Source of the DNA: Mariniphaga sp.
Lineage (GTDB): Bacteria > Bacteroidota > Bacteroidia > Bacteroidales > Prolixibacteraceae
Direction: 5' to 3'
Assembly: GCA_024636975.1 (NCBI GenBank)
Contig: JAGXGA010000047.1
Span: 62,001 to 126,000 of the forward strand
Length of the DNA stretch: 64,000 nt
Shown here: piece by piece, positions 18,756 through 27,289 of the stretch
How the letters are laid out: the number at the start of each line of letters is the position of its first letter
How positions within the stretch are numbered: the stretch's first letter is position 1
The notes under the pieces: generated by a model
Database searches by the model: none
What the model saw: only the letters and a program-made list of their open reading frames with translations
What the model was told of the DNA's origin: nothing
Program-made: the position numbers and the translations under genes

Positions 18756-18782
18756 CAAATGTAATTCATTGAATTTACATTT
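18756..18782 (-). promoter_or_regulatory. Candidate autoregulatory operator over the -7 box of the XRE gene
   Basis: Inverted repeat AAATGTAA (18757-18764)/TTACATTT (18775-18782) with a 10-bp spacer. The left arm overlaps plus-strand CAAATGTA (18756-18763), which is TACATTTG, a TAnnTTTG box, on the minus strand. It lies 29 bp before the start codon. Confidence 0.45.
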
Positions 18783-19890
18783 CCTATACATTCCTTCAAA
18801 AATTTAAACAATTACTTTTTAGGGCATTTTAGCTTAATTTTAGCTAAACAACTGATTAACAGTAAATAATTCAATTTAAGCATATCTTGAAAAAACATTA
18901 AATAATGTTATGTATCTTATTGGAAATTAAATATATAAATAGTACATAATATCATGATTTTGCAAGGGGTAAGCATTTATTTCAATTTTAGTTACATTTA
19001 GGTTTATATTTCTATATGTAACTATCAGTTTTACTGAACATTAAAGTTAACTGTTTTAATCGTGTCACTATTCATGCAGTATACTCTCCTCGCCCATTCC
19101 AAAAGTAACACCTCTTAAAGTTGTATTTCACAAAATTTAACCTGTTGATTATTTTAGTAAATCTAAAAGATTAAAATTATAACATTTTAGATGTTCGTTA
19201 CTACAACCTTTCAATTACTTATGTAACAATGTAAAGTTAATTACTGTTTACATGATTACGATTTACAGTGATGGTGATATACAGTTGTAATGAATACGTT
19301 AATGATTTTCCTATTTTTTGTAAACATTACTTTTCATAATGTATTAATAAATGCACTTTCAAGCAGAAATTGGGAATAGTTTGTATTTTTTCCCTCTTTG
19401 TAAGACCTGGGTCAAAAAAATATCATTTTTATTCTCTCCGGTCGGAACGATTTATATTATTTTTCATGATAATCCTGAAAAAGGGCTAACTCTTTCACCT
19501 TGGATATTTGTGTTGACTATTTATTTTCTGCCGCCATCTAAATCCATCACAAGTTTAACTTTTACAACATGCACTTAAAGGTGTTAAAATAAAATCAATC
19601 CGGTTTGGTTAATTCCATATGCATTAAATAAAATCAACTTTATAATTGTTTTAAAGAAATACGATCCGTGCACCTGTGAAAAAACCAACCGGCCTTTCCT
19701 ATAATTCGCTGTTACAGCAAATTTCTTTCATGTGAATATGTACATTTGCCTGCACGAAATAAAATATTGAAATGTCAGCGACTTAACTCAACTGATTTTT
19801 TATAGCAAATTGCTGATATTCAATATCTAAAAATATAAAAGTGAAAATTATTGAGATTACAATTATATATTGATATAAAAAAAATAAAGC
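18783..19890. other. 1.1 kb AT-rich spacer without a recognisable gene
   Basis: The stretch is very AT-rich with no convincing frame; a 75-codon frame at 19351-19578 has no recognisable content. ATGTAAC/GTTACAT-type boxes recur (near 18990, 19013, 19220, 19245), as they do around 12110-12160 and 18235-18345. Nothing else stands out. Confidence 0.5.
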
Positions 19891-21090
19891 ATGCGATCAT
19901 TTCAACTATTATATCTTGTAATTTTTTTAGGATTTTTTTTGCTGGTCATTTTCGGAGCGGGAAAAAATATTATTGCAATTACATCAAAACGATCAAAAAA
20001 AACTATAAGCAACAGTTTTATACTATTTCATATTCTGATGCTGGTTGTTTTTGTATTCTTGTACATTTACCCCAATCAACCCAGAGGAGCCACCAACTAC
20101 TCTGTATATTTAATTTATAATTTGCTTTTATTTGCTCTCCTGGTATTTAATTTACCCAATGCATGTTCATACCTGCTGCATGTTATATTTACGCGAAAGA
20201 AGCCACCGGTCATTCCATATGCAGGATTCATAATTTCTATAGGCATTGCAGCTTCAATGATATTTGGCATTGTTGTGGGATCGCGGCAGACGAGAACTGT
20301 GCACCATGAACTTTCTTTCAACAACCTTCCGGTACAATTCGACGGATATAAGATATTTGTTTTTACGGATGCTCATTTGGGAGGAATGCTGTACGGTGAA
20401 AGGTTATTAAAAAAAGCAGAAAAAGTAGTGAATAATGCAACCCCTGATTTAATACTATTTATAGGTGATCTGGTAAATAATTTTGCATACGAAGCAGACG
20501 GATTCGAAGCCAATTTTCAACAAATTACCAGTCAGGGGGAAAGTTTCTCCATATTAGGAAACCATGATTATGGCGATTACTCCGATTGGGAAAGCGATGA
20601 TAAAAAACAAGCCAATTTTGATGCAATACTTGAAGCAAACCGAAAACTGGGTTTTAGTTTATTGCGGAATGAGCATGTTGTTTTAAAAAAAGGCGGTGAT
20701 TCTATTTATTTAGTTGGAGTCGAAAACTGGGGGCATCCTCCTTTCCCACAATACGCCGATCTGGACTCAGCTATGACTGGCATTTCACCTGAAGCCTTTA
20801 CCATTCTACTATCTCACGATCCTGCACATTGGGAAAGCAGGATTGAAAACAAGAAAGCCATTGAACTGACTTTTTCAGGACATACGCACGGCATGCAATG
20901 GGGAATTAAAATTGCCGGAATTCCCTTCAGCCTTGCCTACATGTCGAGGAAATACTGGGGTGGCTTATACAGAAACAGCAATTCAGTACTGTATGTAAAT
21001 ACCGGATTTGGAACAGTGGGCGTTCCATGGCGTCTGGATATGCCTGCCGAATATTCTGTTTTCACCTTAAAACGAAGTGAGGTCAATTGA
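19891..21090 (+). CDS. Membrane-anchored metallophosphoesterase
   Basis: This 399-residue protein has four predicted membrane helices in residues 1-130 (for example LLYLVIFLGFFLLVIF, LFHILMLVVFVFLYIY, LIYNLLLFALLVFNL, AGFIISIGIAASMIFGIVVG), then a calcineurin-like phosphoesterase domain. Metal ligands are visible: FTDAHLG (D160, H162), IGDLVNN (D193), LGNHDY (223-227), LLSHDPAHW and SGHTHG (H331, H333). The layout resembles YaeI/YkuE-type enzymes, some of which act on lipid pyrophosphates; the substrate here is unknown. It converges with the next gene and their 3' ends overlap by 24 bp. Confidence 0.88.
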   Translation: MRSFQLLYLVIFLGFFLLVIFGAGKNIIAITSKRSKKTISNSFILFHILMLVVFVFLYIYPNQPRGATNYSVYLIYNLLLFALLVFNLPNACSYLLHVIFTRKKPPVIPYAGFIISIGIAASMIFGIVVGSRQTRTVHHELSFNNLPVQFDGYKIFVFTDAHLGGMLYGERLLKKAEKVVNNATPDLILFIGDLVNNFAYEADGFEANFQQITSQGESFSILGNHDYGDYSDWESDDKKQANFDAILEANRKLGFSLLRNEHVVLKKGGDSIYLVGVENWGHPPFPQYADLDSAMTGISPEAFTILLSHDPAHWESRIENKKAIELTFSGHTHGMQWGIKIAGIPFSLAYMSRKYWGGLYRNSNSVLYVNTGFGTVGVPWRLDMPAEYSVFTLKRSEVN

Positions 21091-23958
21091 AAAAAGAAAA
21101 TCGAAATAAACATTTTTCATTTCAGGAAGGTATGATGCCCTTATACCCACATTTGCAGGAGCATAAAACCTCAGAATATTTACATCAGCTGTAATTTCGG
21201 TACCCATCGATGAAATGTCTTTAGTAAATACACCTGTAAAATTCCCATCTCTGTAATAGTTGCCTTTCAGCCGGGTATAATCAGCAAATAAAGCAGCTTT
21301 TATTCTGCGTGTATAAAGAATGCCCCAGGCACGCCAATCAGGATAAAGCAATGGAAGTTTATAATCAATACCTCCGGTATATATTTCTGATGTGCTAATG
21401 CGCCCCCAGCCCCTGGCATACCTTATAACATCACTGTACCCCATCATTTCACCAGATTCCTTTTGCTGACCACCGGCATAAATCTTAATTCCGTGATTTT
21501 TCATTATTGCCGGTAAATATACTACCGATTGTAAAGCTTTCATCTGACCTGCATCAATGGCTCCGCCGGGTGAATGGCGATATATTCCGTCAACAATAAT
21601 TCCAAGTTCAGGATACATATCCAGATAACTCTTTCTAAGCACTTGTTGCAGATAGATCCGGTACGACAGGGAATGAAAAATTCCTTCATTAAACTGATGT
21701 GGTGTCGACTTTTGATGACGTATCTGGTTAAAGCTGTACTGAATCTCAGGCTGAATCATCCTGTAGAACGGACCTTTATCAAAAGATAAGGGTAATTTCA
21801 TAGTTAAACCGGCTTTTGATTCCAACCATGTAAAACGCTGTTGTATTGTATCCTGACTCACAGTACCCTGGTTGTCGGAAATCTCCCGAATTAAGTTATA
21901 ATTTGAAGCCCTTCGACCGTAAGATACATCAAGATCGAAAACAGGATACCATCCTTGAAAGGAATAGTCAGCTATAAACCTGCCTGTTTTTTCGGTATAA
22001 TCCCACTTGTAGCCCAAAACTGCGTCACTGTTGCCTAAAACATTTTGCGACATCAGGCTTACTCCCGGGAAAAATTCATAGGCATCAACATCGATTGCAG
22101 CGGGCGCCCAACTGTGGAAATTAAAAAGATGCGCTGCCTTGCTGTAATTTTTTACTTCATATTCACCTGTAATGGTATCTGAAAATACAGGAAAACCTGC
22201 TTCCTGCTTTGCAAGTTTCTCAGCCAAAAGATATTCTGCCGGTTCAACATTTTGTAAATCTTTAATTGACTCGTTTGATGAAGAAATCTCGATGAGCCGA
22301 AATCCCCGGGCGGTATAATCACTTAATACAATCTGGCTACCGTCATCTGAAACGGCAGGCGATTCTACCCCAAACCGGGGTTCAAATACCATTTCAACTG
22401 ATTGATCTTTCCGATTTAACCTGTATAAACTGTTTTTTCCGGAATACGATCCAATAAAATAAAGAAAATCACCGGAGTATCTTAAATGTTTGATATCTCC
22501 AAGATCGGAATCAATAAGTTGCTCCATTTCTTTAAAAGCAAAATGAATACGAACAATTCTTTTTCCTTTTTGAGTAAGCATTACTGCAGCTACTTCTTCA
22601 TTGTTCAGCCACACGGGAGTGAAGAAATAATTGTTCCGGGGTGATTGAAACCTGTGAAGAAGCTTACCGTCGGGCATCTGATATACTGAAATAAAGTAAT
22701 TATTTGAAAAATCGGTTTCCATTACTGCTATTTTCATCTTATCTGGCGAGATAGAAGGACTAAACGCCTTAAATTCCGGCTTTATTTCAATCTTTCTTTT
22801 CGAGTTTACATTAAAAAGGCGTAATAGTGAACGACCACTGTGCTGCCAGCGAAGATCGCTGATTTGCTCGGCCCACACAATCCATTCGTCCCGGTAACCT
22901 ACCGATTCATTAAATATGGAGCCGGGTAAGAATAATTTCGTTTCCTTACCACTTCTATTCTGAACCTTTACAAAGGAAGGAATTTCATTATAAGCTGTTT
23001 TATAGGAAAGAATTGTAGAATCATTTAGCCAATAATTGTGCGTATAGTTTGTAAAGAAATCCGGCTCTTTTGAGACTTCCTCCAATGGAGCAGAATTAAA
23101 CTGCTTATCGGCCTCCACCCAAACCGCCCCAAGGCTGTCGAACACCGATTGATAGTTCTGTATGATGTTCATTCCCGTTCTTTCTTTTATCACCTGTACC
23201 ATAGGGAATATTGAAAATGGCTTTTTTCCTGCCTTCGTTAAAGACTCCTCCCAGATTTGACTTCCATGTCGGGCCCGAAGGTTTCCGGTCAGGTAATATC
23301 CCAATTTATAATGGTTGGGAACATAATCACGGTATGATCTAAAAAACGCTTTATCGTATGTGAAAACACCTTTTTGTACCACCTGCGCCCTATGCTCCAT
23401 CAAAAATGAAGGATGCCGTCCACGTCCGTAATTGCTTAAAGCTGTTTCTGTAACCACGGCATCCCCTTCAATAAACCACCAGGGCATGTAGGCTCCGAAT
23501 GCCAATGCTGTTCCTTGTTCACCAAGCAGGTATCTTACCCACCTGGGCTGGTTTTCCCGTATTTTATCCACCTGAACTACGTGGCGAAACTCATGCAATG
23601 CCAATTGTTCCAGCCAGTCCTGAGGGTACATCGACTGATGCGGAGTAGTATAGAATTCAGCCCTCTTGGGAGCCCAGGCTACCAAACCGTTCGACTGAAC
23701 AGTCTGGGTGTGCAAAATGACCGGTATTTTGCCGGGATTGTGTTTTAAGGTAAAACTTGTATAAGGATATGCAGCATCAAGATTGCCGGCCAGCTTTTTA
23801 GCTTGCTCTTCATAATAATCCGGAAAGATCAACTGGAAATTCTGTGTATTTATCTGTTTCCAACTTATGGAAGCAGGATCCTGTCCCGTTTGGTAATACT
23901 GAGCCTGTGCGTATACTCCCAATGCTATTAAGGCAAAGAAAATTAAAGGTTTCTTCAT
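21067..23958 (-). CDS. Large exported protein: HEXXH metallopeptidase-like domain plus TolB-type propeller
   Basis: This 963-residue protein has a signal peptide (MKKPLIFFALIALGVYAQAQ). The N-terminal third has a gluzincin-like zinc site: HEFRH (residues 122-126, context LALHEFRHVVQ) followed by WFIEGDA with a candidate third ligand Glu164, as in peptidase-MA-type domains. The middle holds propeller-like repeats (FSPSISPDKMKIAVMETD, ESPAVSDDGSQIVLSDY). The last ~300 residues alternate strands with aromatic residues and end FSIDLTSF, consistent with an outer-membrane beta-barrel. Related large proteins are widespread in Bacteroidota but uncharacterised. Peptidase activity is an inference from the motif only. 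Confidence 0.72.
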   Translation of the reverse strand: MKKPLIFFALIALGVYAQAQYYQTGQDPASISWKQINTQNFQLIFPDYYEEQAKKLAGNLDAAYPYTSFTLKHNPGKIPVILHTQTVQSNGLVAWAPKRAEFYTTPHQSMYPQDWLEQLALHEFRHVVQVDKIRENQPRWVRYLLGEQGTALAFGAYMPWWFIEGDAVVTETALSNYGRGRHPSFLMEHRAQVVQKGVFTYDKAFFRSYRDYVPNHYKLGYYLTGNLRARHGSQIWEESLTKAGKKPFSIFPMVQVIKERTGMNIIQNYQSVFDSLGAVWVEADKQFNSAPLEEVSKEPDFFTNYTHNYWLNDSTILSYKTAYNEIPSFVKVQNRSGKETKLFLPGSIFNESVGYRDEWIVWAEQISDLRWQHSGRSLLRLFNVNSKRKIEIKPEFKAFSPSISPDKMKIAVMETDFSNNYFISVYQMPDGKLLHRFQSPRNNYFFTPVWLNNEEVAAVMLTQKGKRIVRIHFAFKEMEQLIDSDLGDIKHLRYSGDFLYFIGSYSGKNSLYRLNRKDQSVEMVFEPRFGVESPAVSDDGSQIVLSDYTARGFRLIEISSSNESIKDLQNVEPAEYLLAEKLAKQEAGFPVFSDTITGEYEVKNYSKAAHLFNFHSWAPAAIDVDAYEFFPGVSLMSQNVLGNSDAVLGYKWDYTEKTGRFIADYSFQGWYPVFDLDVSYGRRASNYNLIREISDNQGTVSQDTIQQRFTWLESKAGLTMKLPLSFDKGPFYRMIQPEIQYSFNQIRHQKSTPHQFNEGIFHSLSYRIYLQQVLRKSYLDMYPELGIIVDGIYRHSPGGAIDAGQMKALQSVVYLPAIMKNHGIKIYAGGQQKESGEMMGYSDVIRYARGWGRISTSEIYTGGIDYKLPLLYPDWRAWGILYTRRIKAALFADYTRLKGNYYRDGNFTGVFTKDISSMGTEITADVNILRFYAPANVGIRASYLPEMKNVYFDFLFSIDLTSF

Positions 23959-24000
23959 TTATCAAAAATAATCATTTAAGCTTTAAATTGCTGATGGTGA

Positions 24001-24031
24001 AAAAAAAAGCTGCCCGGATTCACCAGGCAGC
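24001..24031 (-). terminator. Terminator after the membrane protein gene at 24053-24748
   Basis: GCTGCC (24009-24014)/GGCAGC (24026-24031) with eight A immediately before it on the plus strand, giving a U-tract on the minus transcript. It begins 21 bp after the stop codon. Confidence 0.7.
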
Positions 24032-24052
24032 CACCTTTTCATTTTATTTTTT

Positions 24053-24748
24053 TCAAACTTCATTCACCGCCAGTATAGGTATCGGATTTTCATCATCGGA
24101 GTTATAAACCACCGACTGATAAAGTGTCGCAAATGCAGAATGTATCCACATAAAAGAGATAATAATTCCTACAAAAAATACCATCAACCCGCCAATTAAA
24201 ATAAAAAACGAAAGAACTGCCATCCAAAAGATCTTCCAACCGTGCCCACGGGTCAACTGCCAGCTTTTTTCAACAGCTTGCATTGGTTCCAGGTCTTTAT
24301 CCATAATAAGGTAGGGAACAAAAGCCAGCCTTACCAAAATAATAATGCCCGGAATAATCAACATTACAAAACCTATGACAGCCAAGGCAACAACAATAAG
24401 GTTTGCCAATACAATTTTCAGGTATTTGCTCCTAAAACCATCGAATAATGTTTTTAAGTCAGCCTCTTCATTGCGCATAGCTTTCAGAAAAAGATATCTT
24501 TCGCCATAATTAATGACAGGTTTGAACAGAAATCCATATGCCAATCCAATTATGGCAACCGGAAATATCCAAAACAAATTAAACCATTCACCACTATCAG
24601 CTTCCCAGGTAGCTCCCATAAGACCGTTTAATAGTCCTGCTATAACAACTGCCAGTAACAAAACCAAAAATGATTTGTCGAACATCTTTTTCCATCCGTA
24701 ACTAAAACTACCTCCAATTGATGGAGACAAACTGTAATACTTTTCCAT
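24053..24748 (-). CDS. Multi-pass membrane protein, GPDPase-membrane-domain/DUF4013-like
   Basis: This 231-residue protein starts MEKYYSLSPSIGGSFSYGWKKMF, a leader typical of this group. It then has about six hydrophobic helices (LVLLLAVVIAGLLNGLM; LFWIFPVAIIGLAYGFLF; VLANLIVVALAVIGFVMLIIPGIIILVRLAFVPYLIM; WMAVLSFFILIGGLMVFFVGIII). The segment 'P.i.l.vrlaf.pylimd....p.qAv..Sw.ltrGhgwkif' is the conserved core of these integral membrane proteins. Function unknown. The longer frame to 24805 starts at a TTG and is not favoured. It is divergent from the LuxR-type gene across a spacer with a 13-bp direct repeat. Confidence 0.7.
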   Translation of the reverse strand: MEKYYSLSPSIGGSFSYGWKKMFDKSFLVLLLAVVIAGLLNGLMGATWEADSGEWFNLFWIFPVAIIGLAYGFLFKPVINYGERYLFLKAMRNEEADLKTLFDGFRSKYLKIVLANLIVVALAVIGFVMLIIPGIIILVRLAFVPYLIMDKDLEPMQAVEKSWQLTRGHGWKIFWMAVLSFFILIGGLMVFFVGIIISFMWIHSAFATLYQSVVYNSDDENPIPILAVNEV

Positions 24749-24818
24749 TTTTTCAAATTTAAGTTTCTGTTTTCTTTCATGCTGCCCCAAATTTACAGCT
24801 AACAAGAAAAACCTACCA

Positions 24819-24858
24819 GCTACTTTGGTAGGAATTTTAATTTTTGCTACTTTGGTAG
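24819..24858. promoter_or_regulatory. 13-bp direct repeat between divergent genes, candidate operator
   Basis: GCTACTTTGGTAG occurs at 24819-24831 and 24846-24858, 27 bp apart. The first copy is also the right part of an inverted repeat CCTACC...GGTAGG (24812-24832). It lies 71 bp upstream of the membrane protein start and 115 bp upstream of the LuxR-type gene, so it could serve either. Confidence 0.4.
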
Positions 24859-24944
24859 CCCTGGTAAAATGCTGATTCCGGAATCATTTCAATTTTAACA
24901 GCAGGGGAATTTTAGGATAGCTTCCCCGATTAAAGAACAGAATT

Positions 24945-24952
24945 TATCTTTA
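24945..24952 (+). promoter_or_regulatory. Putative -7 box of the LuxR-type gene (TATCTTTA)
   Basis: TATCTTTA differs from TAnnTTTG in the last base and lies 21 bp before ATG 24974. No -33 box was identified. Confidence 0.25.
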
Positions 24953-24973
24953 GCAAAATCAATAACAAAATAA

Positions 24974-25930
24974 ATGTTTGCTGAGTACATTATTTATCTG
25001 ACCACCTTTGTTGCAACATCCGGTATCGCCGTAATCAGCATTTTAATCAGCTATCAGTTATTCCAGGCAAACAAAAAGGCCGAATTCCAATTGCTGCTCT
25101 ACCAGCAAATATTCCTTTTTTCATTTTTCATTTATAGCATCTGGGGAAATATTGCAGTCAGGCAGGTTATTGCTGATGTGAGCATGAGCGCTGAAATTGC
25201 CGGAAAACTTGCCTTTTTTATTCCGTTACTGGGAGTTCCATTCCTGATGGTTAGCTGGTTCATGCTCATTAAATTCAGCTTTAACATGAATCAATATCCT
25301 GTTGCAAAAATATGGATATATATCTATTTTGCAGGCTTCATGGCCCTTCTCTCGGCTGCAGTCTTTTTATTTCATGCCGGATTGTTGGATACCCCATCCA
25401 ATCCTGACAGTTTTTTAATCAGACTATTTGTTTCTTTAAACCTGCTTCTTCACCTGTTCTTCGTTCTTCCTTTCTTAAAACCAAAATTCAAGTTGCCGGA
25501 GAATTACTTAAAGCTAAGAATGAATAAATGCCTGTTGATTTACCTTAGCGGAACAGTTCTGCACTCGTTCGCATTATGGTATACAGGCTCATTGGGTTTT
25601 GTTTACACAGCAATTTCTTTCCTGATTGTATTTTCAGCAAGCTCATTATTACCATTATGCATGAAGTATTTTGCAGTGCTTCCTGAAAAAAAACCAGCCC
25701 CGAAGTCAGGCAGTTTTGAATTGTTTTGTTCAAACTATCAAATTTCAAAACGGGAGTCAGAAATTATACTTGAAATATGTGATGGTAAAACAAACAAGGC
25801 TATAGCAGATAAGCTTTTTATAACCTTGCAAACTGTAAAGGACCATACACATCGTATCTACACAAAAACCAACGTTAAAAGTCGTGTTCAGTTGGCTAAT
25901 CTTGTCAGGGGTAAAACTGGAAAAAATTAA
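24974..25930 (+). CDS. LuxR-type regulator with seven-helix membrane domain
   Basis: The first ~220 of 318 residues form about seven membrane helices (for example EYIIYLTTFVATSGIAVISIL, IFLFSFFIYSIW, FFIPLLGVPFLMVSWFML, WIYIYFAGFMALLSAAVFLF). The C-terminal ~60 residues are a GerE/LuxR helix-turn-helix: SKRESEIILEICDGKTNKAIADKLFI followed by TVKDHTHRIYTKTNVKSR. The fusion points to a membrane-bound sensor that controls transcription; ligand and targets are unknown. It is divergent from the membrane protein gene and converges with the following TPR gene, whose stop lies 9 bp away. Confidence 0.83.
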   Translation: MFAEYIIYLTTFVATSGIAVISILISYQLFQANKKAEFQLLLYQQIFLFSFFIYSIWGNIAVRQVIADVSMSAEIAGKLAFFIPLLGVPFLMVSWFMLIKFSFNMNQYPVAKIWIYIYFAGFMALLSAAVFLFHAGLLDTPSNPDSFLIRLFVSLNLLLHLFFVLPFLKPKFKLPENYLKLRMNKCLLIYLSGTVLHSFALWYTGSLGFVYTAISFLIVFSASSLLPLCMKYFAVLPEKKPAPKSGSFELFCSNYQISKRESEIILEICDGKTNKAIADKLFITLQTVKDHTHRIYTKTNVKSRVQLANLVRGKTGKN

Positions 25931-25939
25931 GTTTTACTT

Positions 25940-27190
25940 CTATTCCTCAAAAAATAAATCTTCTTTTAATCGGGTCATTCGGTCGAGGGCATAATTTGCA
26001 TTTTGGGCTGCCTCACCTGCTTCTTTTAGATAAATGTTATAATAATTCAGTGCGAGGGTTTTATTCGAATTGAATTCCTCATAGGTTGTGGCAATTTCAA
26101 AAAGGACCTCATAATTTGCAGGATCCAGTTCATTGGCTTTTTTTAAAGCTGCAACCGACTCTTCAAACATCCGCTGTTGTCCGTATATCTGGCCCAAATG
26201 ATGGTACATATCTGAGACATATGATGGTGTAGCCGACTCAATGGCTGCATTCATATAAGCTTCGGCAACGTCATAATGTGCCAGCTTTTTATGGCTCAGG
26301 GCAAGATAAAACAGTACAAAAGGATCGTTGGCTAAGCGGTCGGCACAAAATCCAAGTACAGGAATGGCTTTCTCTTCTTCTTTCATAAAATACAAACTCA
26401 CTCCGTAATTTAGCATGGTTTTATAAGTTGAATCGCCACCGGCAACAAAATAATTCTCATAGGCCTTTCTTGCTTCTTCATATTGTTTCATACCAAAGTA
26501 GTGGGAGGCTTGTACTTGATATAGGCCTTTGTCGCCGGAAAATTGTTTCAGTCCCAGTTCAATTACCCGTTGCTTTTCATTCAACTGTTCCGTTTGTTGA
26601 AAAAGCTTTATTAGATTCATGTAGGAAGAATAATCGCCCGGATTCATTGAAATAACCTTTTCATACAAGCTTATAGCTTGCTTAATTTTAACTGTCTGGT
26701 AGGCACTGAATGCCAACTGCTTATTCCAGTAAACCCTTATTGAATCTACCAGGTAAATTTCTGAAAAAACAGTGTAGGCTTTTTCAAAATCATCAAGTTG
26801 AATGTAGTTTCTGCCCAATTTGCCGGCGAGGGAAAGATTTTCAGGATCCATTTCAACCGCCTTTTCATAAAATGTGTTGGCTTCATGATGGTTCCCCAAT
26901 GCTGCATAGGCATCAGCAATTTCTGCCGGAATTTCCCTGTTTGACGGATCCATTTCCAATCCCCCATAAAATGCTTTTATTGCCTCCTGGTAATCCTGAA
27001 GCATACTCAATACCTGTCCTTTTTTTAGGAAAACTGCAGCCTCAGGCTGTTTTTGAATGCGTTTATCAATCAATTGCAACGCTTCCTTATATTTACTGTT
27101 CAAAATTAGCAAATCAATTTTTTCCTGTGAGTAAACTGCCGGTGTTAAAACCAGAAACAGTAAAATAACGACTAAATGCATTCTATCCAT
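25940..27190 (-). CDS. Exported TPR-repeat protein
   Basis: From ATG 27190 this is a 416-residue protein with a signal peptide (MDRMHLVVILLFLVLTPAVYSQ). Ten or more TPR motifs fill the rest (IPAEIADAYAALGNHHEANTFY; AGKLGRNYIQLDDFEKAYTVF; MYHHLGQIYGQQRMFEESVAAL; EIATTYEEFNSNKTLALNYYN). The longer frame from ATG 27238 adds 16 residues before the signal peptide and is less likely. It should lie in the periplasm as a scaffold; the partner is unknown. It converges with the LuxR-type gene and follows the M56-TonB gene by 99 bp. Confidence 0.78.
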   Translation of the reverse strand: MDRMHLVVILLFLVLTPAVYSQEKIDLLILNSKYKEALQLIDKRIQKQPEAAVFLKKGQVLSMLQDYQEAIKAFYGGLEMDPSNREIPAEIADAYAALGNHHEANTFYEKAVEMDPENLSLAGKLGRNYIQLDDFEKAYTVFSEIYLVDSIRVYWNKQLAFSAYQTVKIKQAISLYEKVISMNPGDYSSYMNLIKLFQQTEQLNEKQRVIELGLKQFSGDKGLYQVQASHYFGMKQYEEARKAYENYFVAGGDSTYKTMLNYGVSLYFMKEEEKAIPVLGFCADRLANDPFVLFYLALSHKKLAHYDVAEAYMNAAIESATPSYVSDMYHHLGQIYGQQRMFEESVAALKKANELDPANYEVLFEIATTYEEFNSNKTLALNYYNIYLKEAGEAAQNANYALDRMTRLKEDLFFEE

Positions 27191-27289
27191 AACAGTGAAA
27201 CTTTTAAAATATAATTCCTGATAACATATCTCAAGCATTTTAAGAGTTCAGGTATGAATGGGGGTTATTATGTAAATACGTGTTTTAAA

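Noticed and set aside
19351-19578. 75-codon frame in the AT-rich spacer
   Set aside because: No domain, no clear promoter, composition like the surrounding non-coding DNA.
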